64,000 nucleotides of DNA from Jatrophihabitans sp. (GCA_025927835.1 JAICKR010000001.1:1-64000), one strand, 5' to 3'. Shown: positions 11,366 through 21,413, counted from the stretch's first letter. The notes: generated from the sequence alone by a model not told the origin. Numbers and translations: made by a program.

Positions 11366-11998
11366 ATGTCCGCGTTCGACGCCGCCCGGCTCTACCTGTG
11401 CGTCGACTCGCGGGCCCGGCAGGGTGATCTCGAGCCGTTCCTGGACGCGGTGCTCGGCAACGGCGTGGAGATCATCCAGCTGCGCGAGAAAGGGCTCGAG
11501 GCCGCCGCGGAGCTGCGCCTGCTCGAGGTGTTCGCCGCGGCGGCGGAACGACACGGCGCGCTGTGGGTGGTCAACGACCGTGCCGACATCGCGAAGGCAG
11601 CCGGCGCGCCCGCGCTGCATCTCGGGCAGGACGACCTGCCGACAGAGGTAGCGCGTGAGATCGTCGGCCCGGACGTCCTCATCGGCCGCTCGACGCACTC
11701 ACCCGACCAAGCGGACGCCGCGCGCACCGAACCGGGCGTCGCGTACTACTGCTGCGGCCCGACCTGGACGACACCGACGAAGCCTGGACGTCCCGCCGCC
11801 GGGCTGGGGCTGCTCGATCATGCCGCGGCGCAGGCCGACGGGCGGCCGTGGTTCGCGATCGGCGGCATCGAGACCCTCGACCGGCTCGACGAGGTGATCG
11901 AGCACGGCGCGCGGCGCGTCGTCGTGGTGCGTGCGATCACCGAGGCGCCCGACCCGGGCGCCGCCGCCCGTGCGTTCGCCGAACGGCTGGGGCGGTAG
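11366..11998 (+). CDS. thiE: thiamine phosphate synthase
   Basis: [54 protein letters not shown] motifs; divergent from thiO. Confidence 0.95.
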   Translation: MSAFDAARLYLCVDSRARQGDLEPFLDAVLGNGVEIIQLREKGLEAAAELRLLEVFAAAAERHGALWVVNDRADIAKAAGAPALHLGQDDLPTEVAREIVGPDVLIGRSTHSPDQADAARTEPGVAYYCCGPTWTTPTKPGRPAAGLGLLDHAAAQADGRPWFAIGGIETLDRLDEVIEHGARRVVVVRAITEAPDPGAAARAFAERLGR

Positions 11999-12007
11999 AA
12001 CGGAACC

Positions 12008-12382
12008 GTGGCACGCCTCGAACTGCGCAGCGTCGTCCTCGATGCGCCCGACGTCGGCGCGCTCGGTGAGTTCTACCAGCGCCTGCTCGGCTGGCCGCTC
12101 ACCTCCGAGGCGGACGACCCGACGTGGCTGCGCATCGCACCTGCGGACGGTGGCACCGGCTTGGCGGTCCAGTACGAGCCGCAGTACCAACCGCCGGTGT
12201 GGCCGTCGGACACCACGCATCAGCAGATGCAGCTGCACCTCGACCTGCTCGTCGACGATCTCGCCGCTGCGTGCGCGCATGCCGGATCCGTGGGAGCGCG
12301 CCTGGCCGGGTTCCAGCCACAGGACGACGTGCGCGTCTACCTCGACCCCGTCGGGCATCCGTTCTGCCTGTTCGAGAACTGA
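12008..12382 (+). CDS. VOC/glyoxalase-like domain protein
   Basis: LRSVVLDAPDVGALGEFYQRLLGW...VYLDPVGHPFCLFE fold pattern. Confidence 0.85.
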   Translation: MARLELRSVVLDAPDVGALGEFYQRLLGWPLTSEADDPTWLRIAPADGGTGLAVQYEPQYQPPVWPSDTTHQQMQLHLDLLVDDLAAACAHAGSVGARLAGFQPQDDVRVYLDPVGHPFCLFEN

Positions 12383-12385
12383 CGC

Positions 12386-12781
12386 GTGGGCAGTCTCGAG
12401 CACGTCACGCTGAGCACGCCGGACGTCGCCGCGAGCGCCGCGTTCTACGACGCCGCGTTGGGAGCGCTGGGCTTGGTGCGGGTGCACGAACTGGTGGACG
12501 AGGAGGAGGACGGCGCGGCCGTCGAGGCGATCGCCTGGGACGTCGACGGCGGTCCCGGGCTCGTGTGGCTGGTCGTGGGGGAGCGGCCCACGAGCGGCGT
12601 ACACCTGCAACTGCGAGCTGACTCTCGAGCTCAGGTCGAGACTTTTCATGCGGCCGCGGTGCGGGCGGGCGGGCGCGAGCACGGCGCGCCGCGGCGCTGG
12701 CCGCTGTACCGGCGCGGCGAGTTCTCCGCCAGCGTCGCCGATCCGGCGGGCAACGTGATCGAGGTCGTCGCCCCGGAGTGA
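12386..12781 (+). CDS. VOC family protein
   Basis: LEHVTLSTPDVAASAAFYDAAL...SVADPAGNVIEVV; GTG start. Confidence 0.85.
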   Translation: MGSLEHVTLSTPDVAASAAFYDAALGALGLVRVHELVDEEEDGAAVEAIAWDVDGGPGLVWLVVGERPTSGVHLQLRADSRAQVETFHAAAVRAGGREHGAPRRWPLYRRGEFSASVADPAGNVIEVVAPE

Positions 12782-12836
12782 TGGTCTTCGGCGTGGACGC
12801 TCGATTCACAACAGTCACAACTGGCACACTGGTCAC

Positions 12837-13847
12837 ATGCCGGTCGCGCGGGTGCTCTCCGCTGCGGTGGCCTCGCTGGGGGTCGCCGGGTGCGCGGTCG
12901 TCGCGCTGCAGATGAGCCACGCCTCGACCCGGAAGGACGCGGCGGACCAGTTGCCGGTCCCGGCGAGCAGCGCGGCCGCGTCGCGTCCGGCCTTCGTGTC
13001 GATGCATCCGGCAGCGGGGATGAGCGCGGCACCGACGCCGGCCCCGTCCACGTCACCGGCCGCGGCGTCGACGGCCGCCGTCACGTCGTCGAACCCGACG
13101 CGTACCGCGCAGCCGGCGCCGGGCACCTCTGCGGCAGCCGCGTCCAGCGTGCCGGTGCGCGCGCCCGCCACGTCCGCGATCGCCCGCACCTCCGCATCGC
13201 CGCGGCCGGCGGCGACGACCGCGACGCTCGTGCGCGGGGTGGCGCTGCCGCTGCGCTACAGCACCGGCACGGCAACGCGGGTCATCACCGTCACCGCGCA
13301 CACCGCCGGCAGCACCACCGCGACGCTGCAGGCGTGGAACAAGGCGCCGGGCGGCGGCTGGCTGCGGCTCGGTTCCGCGGTCACCGCGCACCTCGGCGCC
13401 GACGGGATGAGCACGCATCCGAGTGAATCGCGTAGCGCCACGCCGATCGGCAGCTACACGCTCACCCTCGCGTTCGGGCACCTCTCGGACCCGGGCACCC
13501 GGCTGCCCTACATCCACACCAATCCGTCGGACTGGTGGATCAGCCAGGCCGGCCCGCTGTACAACACGCACCAGCGCTGTTCGTCCGGCTGCGCGTTCAC
13601 CCGCGGCAGCCCGAACGAGCATCTCTACTACGAGACGCCGTACTACAACTACGCGGTGGTCATCGACTACAACACGCGCAACGCGCCGGGCGGCGTGCGC
13701 CAAGGTGCGGGCAGCGCGTTCTTCCTGCATGTCACCGACGGCCACCCCACTGCCGGCTGTGTGGCGATCGGGCAGTCGAAGCTGGTGTCACTCATGCGCT
13801 GGCTCGCGCCGAGCACGCACCCGCGCATCCTGATCGGCGTGCACTGA
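12837..13847 (+). CDS. YkuD-like L,D-transpeptidase-family lipoprotein (copy 1)
   Basis: Lipobox-like GVAGC, Ala/Ser/Thr/Pro-rich linker, then ATPIGSYTLTLAFG...FFLHVTDGHPTAGCVAI with H/G-C catalytic pattern. Confidence 0.8.
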   Translation: MPVARVLSAAVASLGVAGCAVVALQMSHASTRKDAADQLPVPASSAAASRPAFVSMHPAAGMSAAPTPAPSTSPAAASTAAVTSSNPTRTAQPAPGTSAAAASSVPVRAPATSAIARTSASPRPAATTATLVRGVALPLRYSTGTATRVITVTAHTAGSTTATLQAWNKAPGGGWLRLGSAVTAHLGADGMSTHPSESRSATPIGSYTLTLAFGHLSDPGTRLPYIHTNPSDWWISQAGPLYNTHQRCSSGCAFTRGSPNEHLYYETPYYNYAVVIDYNTRNAPGGVRQGAGSAFFLHVTDGHPTAGCVAIGQSKLVSLMRWLAPSTHPRILIGVH

Positions 13848-13895
13848 TGCACCCGGGGCTGGGTGATCCACACACCGCGTGACAGGCTGGGGGGC

Positions 13896-14753
13896 GTGGG
13901 ACCCAGCCGGGGCGCCCTAGCGCTCGCCGTCGTCGCGGCGCTGGCGACGGCATGCGGCGGCAGCGGATCCGCACAGCCGCTCGTGGCGGTGCGCACGCCC
14001 GGCACCACAGTTGCGGCATTGCCGACGCCGGCTGCGACGTCGTCGTCCGCCATGCGCAGCTCGTCATCGGCGGTAGCAACCACATCGACGTCCGCTGCCC
14101 ATCGGGCGAGCACGCTGCCCGGCGCCGGCTCGCATCAGTCACGCGCGCTGCGGCTGCCCCTGTCGTTCGCCACCGGCAACGCGACGCAGGTGGTCACCGT
14201 CGTCGCACCGTCGACGTCGAGCACCGAGGGCACGCTGCAGGCGTGGCGCAAGGTCACCGATGGCTGGCGGCGGGTGGGGACGTCGGTGCATGCATGGCTC
14301 GGCGGCGACGGGCTGAGCGCGCACCCGAGCGAGACGAGAAGCGCGACGCCGATCGGCAGCTTCACGCTCACCCGCGCCTTCGGCCGGGACGCCGATCCCG
14401 GTGCAGCGCTGCCGTACCGGCGGACGACGGCCGCCGACTGGTGGATCAGCGAGCCCGGTGCCGGCTACAACACGCTGCAGCACTGCGCGTCCGCGTGCGG
14501 CTTCACGCAGGGCAGCCCGAACGAGCACCTCTACTACGAGACGCCGTACTACAACTACGCGGTCGTCATCGACTACAACACCCGCAACGCACCCGGTGGT
14601 GTGCGGGCCGGCGCGGGCAGCGCGTTCTTCCTGCACGTGACCGTGGGCGCGCCCACCCAAGGCTGCATCTCGATCGACCAACAGCGTCTCGTCGGGCTGC
14701 TGCGCTGGCTCGCACCGGCGTCGCATCCGCGGATTCTGATCGGGACGGGTTGA
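13896..14753 (+). CDS. YkuD-like L,D-transpeptidase-family lipoprotein (copy 2)
   Basis: Tandem paralogue: ATPIGSFTLTRAFG...GSPNEHLYYETPYYNYAVVIDYNTRNAPGGVRAGAGSAFFLHVTVGAPTQGCISI; lipobox-like ATAC. GTG start inferred. Confidence 0.8.
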   Translation: MGPSRGALALAVVAALATACGGSGSAQPLVAVRTPGTTVAALPTPAATSSSAMRSSSSAVATTSTSAAHRASTLPGAGSHQSRALRLPLSFATGNATQVVTVVAPSTSSTEGTLQAWRKVTDGWRRVGTSVHAWLGGDGLSAHPSETRSATPIGSFTLTRAFGRDADPGAALPYRRTTAADWWISEPGAGYNTLQHCASACGFTQGSPNEHLYYETPYYNYAVVIDYNTRNAPGGVRAGAGSAFFLHVTVGAPTQGCISIDQQRLVGLLRWLAPASHPRILIGTG

Positions 14754-14887
14754 CAAGCCCGAAATGCGCACTATTGCGCGGTGTGATTTGATGCATGCGC
14801 GGCGCGCGGAGTAGCACCGTGCCTCCGGTATCGCAAGAGCCTTTCGGGCCACAAAGCGGCTAGAAGGCCCGGTGGCTGGGGATTGTG

Positions 14888-16558
14888 ATGGCTGTGCGGA
14901 CAAATCAAGCAGTCGGTGCCGAAAAACGGGACCCGCGCTGGGAGAGTCTGCTGCGCACGCTGACCGAAGATCCGCCCGACAGCTCCTTCGGCGATGCGTT
15001 GCGCCGGGTGGCGACCAGCGCCGCCGACTTGTTGTCGTGCCGCTGCGTTGTACTCACCGTTCTCGATCGCAGCGGCAGTGTGGAGCACTTCATCTCCGCC
15101 GGCCCCGACCAGCAGGCCGTCGAGAGGGCGGGACGGCTGCCGGTGCGCGAAGGCCCGCTCGCGCCGGTCGTCGCCGCGGCGCAGATCGTGCGGGTGAGCG
15201 CGGCCGGGCAGGGGAGGGGCACCGGGTTCGCCACCGCAGCAGTCGGCGAAGTGCTCGGGGTCCCGGTGCACGTCGAGGACGTGACCCTCGGCGGCCTCTA
15301 CGCCTGCGACCGACTCGATGATGCGGCGTTCAGCGACGCCGACACCGAACTCGCCGTACTGCTCGCCGACGTGACCGCGACGGTGATCCGCCGCTCCCGG
15401 CTCACCCAGGCCGCCGACCAGCGGCAGCGCTGGATGGCCGAGTCGGCCGAGCTGACCCGCGCGCTGCTTTCCGGCGAGCACGCGAACCCGTTGCAGCTCG
15501 TCGTCGAGCGGGTGCGCGACATCGCCGACTCCGACCTCGTCGCGGTGGTCGCGGAACGCCCGGACCGGCGCTCCTACGAGGTCATCGAGGCGGCCGGCCC
15601 GTATGCCAGCACGCTGCAGGGTCGTGTCGTCACCGCCGATGCGGAACTGGCGTCGCGGGTCATCGCCGAAGGCGCACCGCGCGTCGTGTCGGATCTGTCC
15701 TCGAGCAGCAGTCACAGCGACCTCGCCGACCTCGCCGAGCTCGTCGGCGCCGAATCGGCGATCCTCGCGCCGCTGGCCGGCGGGGGAGTCGAGCACGGCG
15801 TGCTGGCGATGTACCGGCGCCCCGAGCGGCCGCCGTTCACCGAGTCCGAGGTTGCCGCCGCGACCCTGTTCACCGCGCAGCTCACGCTTGCCCTCGAGCT
15901 GGCCGACAACCGCGCCAAGCGCGAGCGCAGCGCCCTGCTCGACGAGCGCGGCCGCATCGCGCGCGACTTGCACGACCACGTCATCCAGCGACTGTTCGCG
16001 ATCGGGCTGACACTGCAGAGCGCCGCCACGCAGGCCGACCTGCGCGCGGCCAACCGGCTGCAGGACAGCATCACGGGCATCGACGAGACGATCTCGCAGA
16101 TCCGCGCGACGATCTACCGGCTCACCGGGCCGCTGATCTCCGCGGAGAACTCGATCCGCACCCGCGCGGCGCATCTGGTCGAGGACATGACCGCCGTGCT
16201 CGGGTTCCGCGCCGAGCTGGACGTACGCGGCCCGGTCGACTTCGGCGTCGAGGACGACGTAACCGACGACTGCATCGCGGTACTGCGTGAGGCGCTGACG
16301 AACGTGGCCAAGCATGCCGCCGCGACTCGCGTCGACGTCGCGATCAGCGTGAACGCGTCCGAACTCGCGCTCGAGGTGTGCGACGACGGCCGCGGCATCG
16401 GAGCCGTGTCGCGGCGTAGCGGACTGGCCAACCTGCGCGCCCGCGCCGAGCGCCGGCACGGCCGACTGATCGTCGCGTCCGGTGCGTCCCGCGGCACCCG
16501 GCTGACCTGGACGGTGCCGATCGGCGCCGCGCCGGGCCGGGTTCGCTCCGTCGGTTGA
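14888..16558 (+). CDS. GAF-domain sensor histidine kinase (NarL/DevS-type HisKA_3)
   Basis: Two GAF-like regions; RGRIARDLHDHVIQRLFAIGLTLQ phosphoacceptor; ALTNVAKHA and CDDGRGIG ATPase motifs. Confidence 0.92.
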   Translation: MAVRTNQAVGAEKRDPRWESLLRTLTEDPPDSSFGDALRRVATSAADLLSCRCVVLTVLDRSGSVEHFISAGPDQQAVERAGRLPVREGPLAPVVAAAQIVRVSAAGQGRGTGFATAAVGEVLGVPVHVEDVTLGGLYACDRLDDAAFSDADTELAVLLADVTATVIRRSRLTQAADQRQRWMAESAELTRALLSGEHANPLQLVVERVRDIADSDLVAVVAERPDRRSYEVIEAAGPYASTLQGRVVTADAELASRVIAEGAPRVVSDLSSSSSHSDLADLAELVGAESAILAPLAGGGVEHGVLAMYRRPERPPFTESEVAAATLFTAQLTLALELADNRAKRERSALLDERGRIARDLHDHVIQRLFAIGLTLQSAATQADLRAANRLQDSITGIDETISQIRATIYRLTGPLISAENSIRTRAAHLVEDMTAVLGFRAELDVRGPVDFGVEDDVTDDCIAVLREALTNVAKHAAATRVDVAISVNASELALEVCDDGRGIGAVSRRSGLANLRARAERRHGRLIVASGASRGTRLTWTVPIGAAPGRVRSVG

Positions 16559-16660
16559 TCATCTACTCGAACGGACCGCTCTGGGTGCGCGTCCTGATCG
16601 CAGATGAGCGACGGGAGAGCCTATGCATCAGAGTCGATGGCTGCGACCTGGTGATCGCCG

Positions 16661-16674
16661 ATAATGCACATTAT
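16661..16674. promoter_or_regulatory. AT-rich inverted repeat upstream of cyclase gene
   Basis: ATAATG-CA-CATTAT in a GC-rich context within the histidine kinase/cyclase gap. Confidence 0.4.
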
Positions 16675-16743
16675 GTCAACTTGAACGAGCGAGCAGGTCC
16701 CCTCCACCGGCTACCATTCGGCATCCGCTGAGGAGGTAACGGG

Positions 16744-18813
16744 GTGAATCGCGCCTGCTTGGCCTGCGGCCAGGAGAATCCGCCCGCGGCGCGCTTCTGC
16801 CTCGGCTGCGGCAGCCAGCTCGACGCCCCGGCGGCCGACCGCCAGGACGAACGTCGCATCGTCACCGTCATCTTCGTCGACCTGGTCGGCTTCACCGCCC
16901 GCGCCGAGAACCTCGATCCCGAAGACGTCCGGGCACTGCTCACGCCCTACCACGAACGCGTGCGCCGCGAGATCGAGTCGTTCGGCGGCGTCGTCGAGAA
17001 GTTCATCGGCGATGCCGTGATGGGACTATTCGGCGCACCCCTCGCGCATGGCGACGACGCCGAGCGCGCGGTGAGAGCAGCGCTCTCGATTCGTGACATC
17101 GCCGACGAGCTGAGCGGCGGGGGCCTGCAGATCCGGATCGCAGTGAACACCGGCGAGGCGGTCGTGTCGCTCGGCGCCCGGCCGGCGCACGGTGAGTCGA
17201 TGGTGGCCGGCGACGTGGTGAACACCGCATCACGGCTGCAGTCCGCCGCGCCGATCAACGGTGTCATCGTCGGCGCGCAGACCCATCTCGCCACCAAGCA
17301 CTGCATCGAGTACACCGCCGCCGAGCCGGTGCACGCCAAGGGCAAGGAGCACCCGGTTGCGGCGTGGGTGGCCGAGCGCGCGCTGACCGAGGCCGGCACG
17401 CGGCGCATCGACCCGAGCGGCATCGTCGGCCGCAACTTCGAGCTCGCGATCATGCGCGCGCTCTGGGAACGCGCGGAAGCGGCCCGGCTGCCGACGCTCG
17501 TGTCGATCGTCGGCCCGGCCGGCGTCGGCAAGTCCACCATCGCCGCCGAGTTCTGCCGCCTCGCGGAGGAGCAGGGTGCCCGGGTGGTCACAGGCCGCTC
17601 ACTCCCCTACCGGGAGAGCGGCACGTACGGCGCCCTGGCCGGACAGCTGATGAGGCTCGGCGGGGTGTTCGAGAGCGACCCGGCCGACCTCGCGGTGGAC
17701 AAGTTGCGCGGCAGCGCCCGTACGCACGTCGGCGCCGGCGCGCACGGCGAGGCGGTGGCCGCAGACCTGGGCACCGTCATCGGCATCGGCTCCGACACCC
17801 GCGCCGCCGACCGCAATGCGCTGTTCTATTCGGTGCGTGAGTATCTGGAGGGCGCGGCGCGCGATCAGCCGCTCGTGTTGGTGTACGAGGACATCCACTG
17901 GGCCGATCCGAACCTGCTCGACCTGATACTGGCGCTGGCCGGCCTGCTGGGCCGGGTGCCACTGCTGCTGCTCACCCTGACCCGCCCCGACCTCGTCGAC
18001 ACCCGCCCGGACTGGGGCGCCAGCGTGCCCGAGTTCCTTACGTTGACACTCGGCCCGCTTGCCGACGAGGACGCCCGCAAGTTGGCACTGCGCCGGCTCG
18101 GCGACGTCGAGCAGGCCGACGCAGTGCTCGAGATCGCCGAGGGCAACCCGCTGTTCATCGAGCAGCTCGCGGCGAGCATCGGCGAGACCGCACCCGGCCG
18201 GCTGCCCACGACGATCCGCGAGATCGTCGCCGCCCGGCTCGACTCGCTCCCCCAGTCCGAGCGCGCGACATTGCTGGACGCCGCGGTGATCGGCAAGGTG
18301 TTCTGGCTGGATGCGTTGTGTGCGCTGAACGAAAAGGCCGACCGGGCCGAACTGGTGCGCGTCGTCGACCAGCTCGAACGGCGTGACCTCATCCGTCGCG
18401 AGGCCGGGTCGATGATCGAGGGCAAGCCGCAGTTCGCGTTCACGCACGCGGTCATCCGCGAGGTCGCCTACGAGCTGCTCCCCCGCGCCGAGCGCGCCCG
18501 CAGGCACGCGATCGTCGCCGAGTTCTTCGGGCAGACGACCGGTGGTTCGGGCGAGGCGATCGGGGCGATGGCGCGGCACTGGCGCGCGGCGGGCGACCAC
18601 GAACGTGCCGTGCCGCAGTTATTGCGGGCTGCCGAGCAGGCCGATCGGGGCTGGGCGAAGGATCACGCCGCATTCCTCTATCGCGAGGCGCTCGGGCTCG
18701 TGCCCGAGGACGACATCGAGCTGCGGCGCACCATCAGGCGCAAGCTCGGCGTCGCGAGTGCAGCGTCGCTGCACGTCCCCGACGCTAGGCGTCGGGGAAG
18801 TCCGCAGGGGTGA
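16744..18813 (+). CDS. zinc-ribbon / class III nucleotide cyclase / AAA ATPase protein, apparently C-terminally truncated
   Basis: CLACGQENPPAARFCLGCG; VIFVDLVGFTARAE...FIGDAVMGLFGAP; P-loop GPAGVGKST. Ends in RRRGSPQG. Confidence 0.88.
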   Translation: MNRACLACGQENPPAARFCLGCGSQLDAPAADRQDERRIVTVIFVDLVGFTARAENLDPEDVRALLTPYHERVRREIESFGGVVEKFIGDAVMGLFGAPLAHGDDAERAVRAALSIRDIADELSGGGLQIRIAVNTGEAVVSLGARPAHGESMVAGDVVNTASRLQSAAPINGVIVGAQTHLATKHCIEYTAAEPVHAKGKEHPVAAWVAERALTEAGTRRIDPSGIVGRNFELAIMRALWERAEAARLPTLVSIVGPAGVGKSTIAAEFCRLAEEQGARVVTGRSLPYRESGTYGALAGQLMRLGGVFESDPADLAVDKLRGSARTHVGAGAHGEAVAADLGTVIGIGSDTRAADRNALFYSVREYLEGAARDQPLVLVYEDIHWADPNLLDLILALAGLLGRVPLLLLTLTRPDLVDTRPDWGASVPEFLTLTLGPLADEDARKLALRRLGDVEQADAVLEIAEGNPLFIEQLAASIGETAPGRLPTTIREIVAARLDSLPQSERATLLDAAVIGKVFWLDALCALNEKADRAELVRVVDQLERRDLIRREAGSMIEGKPQFAFTHAVIREVAYELLPRAERARRHAIVAEFFGQTTGGSGEAIGAMARHWRAAGDHERAVPQLLRAAEQADRGWAKDHAAFLYREALGLVPEDDIELRRTIRRKLGVASAASLHVPDARRRGSPQG
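18777..18797. terminator. perfect 9-bp stem hairpin CCCCGACGC-TAG-GCGTCGGGG at convergent gene ends
   Basis: Exact inverted repeat spanning the end of the 18785-19081 minus gene; no long U tract. Confidence 0.5.
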
Positions 18814-19081
18814 CGTCGCCGGCGATCTCGTCGATGGACTGGATGTTGTGCATGCCGAGCTCCGCGCTATGGGCCAGGACGGCCGCCTCGTCCGGAGCGT
18901 CGTACACGCAGAACGTGCGCACGTTGCCGGTGTCGTCGACGACGACGTGGCTGTGCTCCCACGTGACCGCGGGGTAGTTCGACTCGATCAACTGGCGCGA
19001 TTTGCGCCCGACCGCCGGCATCTCGGACTCACCGCAGTCGAACGCGCGCACAATCATGTACTTCGGCATGTCGGAGATCAT
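18785..19081 (-). CDS. DUF4242 (SCO4226-like nickel-binding family) protein
   Basis: PKYMIVRAFDCGESEMP...ENSH-like EHSHVVVDDTGNVRTFCVYDAPDEAAVLAHS typical of DUF4242. Confidence 0.8.
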   Translation of the reverse strand: MISDMPKYMIVRAFDCGESEMPAVGRKSRQLIESNYPAVTWEHSHVVVDDTGNVRTFCVYDAPDEAAVLAHSAELGMHNIQSIDEIAGDVTPADFPDA

Positions 19082-19105
19082 AGGTACGCCTGGCCGCAGA
19101 ACCGC

Positions 19106-21385
19106 CTAAACGCCGGCGAATTGTCGCTCTCCCTCCGCCTCGTCGCCCGGTTGCGGTGTCCACGCGTCATCGGCGGCCTCCACCGAAACCCGCGGCGTGA
19201 TCCGCTCGAGCCACTTCGGGTAGTACCAGTTCGCCGAACCGATGACGTGCATCGCGGCGGGGACGAGCACCGTGCGCAGCACGAACGCGTCGATGAACAC
19301 GCCGCTGCCCAGGCCCAGCCCGAACATCTTGATCACCCGTTGCGGGGCGGGCAGAAAGCCGCAGAACACCGCAATCATGATCAAGGCGGCCGCGGTGATG
19401 ATGCCGCCGGTCTCCGCCTGCCCGGTGCGCACTGCGCGTCCGTTGTCGCGCGTGTGCACCCATTCCTCGTGCATGCGGCTGACGAGGAACACCTGGTAGT
19501 CCATCGACAGGCCGAACAGGATCGCGAAGAACATCACCGGCAGGAAGGGCTCGATGGGCCCGCCGCCCCCGACCCCGAGCAGGTCGGCGAACCAGCCGAA
19601 CTGGAACACGGCGACCACGATGCCGAACGAGGCGCCCGCCGCGAACAGGTTCATGACTGCCGCGGTCAGCGGCACGACGAGGCTGCGGAACGCGAGCATC
19701 AGCAGCAGGAACGAGAGCCCGATGATCGCGACGAAGAACACCGGCATCTTGGACGCGAGCACCCGCGCGAAGTCGACGAACACAGCCGTCTGGCCGAACA
19801 CGTAGACGTGGTTGGCGCTGCCCTGACTGATCGCGGGCACGAAGTCGCGGCGCAGCGAGCGCACCACGTCGGAGGTCGCGGCGGCCTGCGGCGTGGTCTT
19901 CGTCTTGAACGTGACCAGCGCGAGGTCGCGCGCGATCGGGACGGGCAGCACGCTCGTCGGGTTGACGTCGGGCACCCTCCGCAGCCGCCGGGTGATGTCG
20001 GTCAGATAGCGCCGGTCGTTGGCGCCAGGTCCGTTCACGACGAGTTCGAGGGTGGAGTTGTAGCCCGGCCCGAACCCGGGCGCGGCGGCGATGAGGTCGT
20101 AGCCCTTGCGCGTGGTCGAGCCGGCCGGGTCGTTGCCCTGGTCGGCGCGGCCGAGCCGCATGGAGAAGAACGGCACGGCGAGCAGGACGATGATCCCGGC
20201 GGCCAGCGCGCCCAGCACCAACTTGTTGTGTGAGAGGAACCGGGCCCATGCCGACCACCGCGTGTGGTGCTCCTCGACGCGCACGGCCCCCGACTGCACG
20301 CCGCGGCGCAGCTTGCGCGGCAGCACCCGGTAGCCGAGCAGCGAGAGGACGGCGGGCAGCAGCGTGAGCGATGCGATCATCGTCAACGCCACCGCGATCG
20401 CGGTGCCCAGTGCGACGCCGTAGAGGAACGTCACACCGAGTGCGCACAGCCCGAGCACCGCGACGCACACCGTCGCGGCGGCGAACAGCACGGCCCGTCC
20501 GGACGTGTCGATGGCGAGCACGATCGAGTCGGCGACCGGGATGCCGCGCTGCAGGTTGCGCCGATGCCGGGTCACGATGAACAGCGCGTAGTCGACGCCG
20601 ACCCCGATCACCATCAGCTGCGCGAGCTGCGGCGCGAACGTCGCCACATTCATCGCATGGGTGAGCAGCGCGAGCAGCCCGAGCCCGCTGCCGAGCGCGG
20701 CGGCAGCGCTGAGCAGCGGCAGTGCCGCGGCGCCGACGGTACGGAACACGACCGCGAGGACGATGAGCGCCGCCGCGAAGCCGAGGATCTCCGGCGGGAT
20801 GCCCTTCTGCTCGGTCGCCAGGTTCGCGAACGCGGTGCCGGTGAATTCGTACCCGAGGCGCGCGTTGCGCAGCGGGACGAGCCGGTCGTGCACACCGACG
20901 AAGTTGTCCGTCGCGTTCTGGTTCACCTGCCACGTCATGGCCACCAGACCGACCCGGTCGTCGGTGCTGAGCAGCGGGCTGTGGCCACCGGCCGCAAGCG
21001 GCGACAGCTGCGCGCGGCCGTCGGCGCCGCACAGCACGCTCCCCCACGGCGAGCGCATCACCGTGACGTGGTCGCCGGCCGAGCACAGCCGCGCCAGCGC
21101 CGGCAGCAGCCCGCGTGGCGCACGTGCCGGATCGAGCCGGCCCTGCTTGGCGTACACGACGACGGTGCCTGCGGGTCCGGCCTGCCCGCCCTGCTGGTGC
21201 GACTTGAGCAGGTTGAGCACGGTCTGCGTCTCGGTGTGCGGCAGCGTGAAGACGTCCTTGTACGCGGCGCCGCCGGTGCCGGCGGCGACCGCCTGGATGA
21301 CGATGATGGCCGCGATCCAGCCACCGATCACGTACCAGCGGTGCCGGACCGCGAACCTGGCGAGAGTCCTCACAACGAAATGCAT
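19106..21385 (-). CDS. MMPL/RND-family transporter
   Basis: About 12 TM segments; GVGVDYALFIVTRHRR and GLSMDYQVFLVSRMHEEW duplicated motifs. Confidence 0.92.
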   Translation of the reverse strand: MHFVVRTLARFAVRHRWYVIGGWIAAIIVIQAVAAGTGGAAYKDVFTLPHTETQTVLNLLKSHQQGGQAGPAGTVVVYAKQGRLDPARAPRGLLPALARLCSAGDHVTVMRSPWGSVLCGADGRAQLSPLAAGGHSPLLSTDDRVGLVAMTWQVNQNATDNFVGVHDRLVPLRNARLGYEFTGTAFANLATEQKGIPPEILGFAAALIVLAVVFRTVGAAALPLLSAAAALGSGLGLLALLTHAMNVATFAPQLAQLMVIGVGVDYALFIVTRHRRNLQRGIPVADSIVLAIDTSGRAVLFAAATVCVAVLGLCALGVTFLYGVALGTAIAVALTMIASLTLLPAVLSLLGYRVLPRKLRRGVQSGAVRVEEHHTRWSAWARFLSHNKLVLGALAAGIIVLLAVPFFSMRLGRADQGNDPAGSTTRKGYDLIAAAPGFGPGYNSTLELVVNGPGANDRRYLTDITRRLRRVPDVNPTSVLPVPIARDLALVTFKTKTTPQAAATSDVVRSLRRDFVPAISQGSANHVYVFGQTAVFVDFARVLASKMPVFFVAIIGLSFLLLMLAFRSLVVPLTAAVMNLFAAGASFGIVVAVFQFGWFADLLGVGGGGPIEPFLPVMFFAILFGLSMDYQVFLVSRMHEEWVHTRDNGRAVRTGQAETGGIITAAALIMIAVFCGFLPAPQRVIKMFGLGLGSGVFIDAFVLRTVLVPAAMHVIGSANWYYPKWLERITPRVSVEAADDAWTPQPGDEAEGERQFAGV

Positions 21386-21413
21386 GATCCCCGACGTCAG
21401 TAGGGTCGTGCCA

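Noticed and set aside
14820-14884. Possible riboswitch or hairpin before the histidine kinase (CGGGCC...GGCCCG)
   Set aside because: Only a 6-bp GC stem, expected often by chance in this GC context; no recognised aptamer core.
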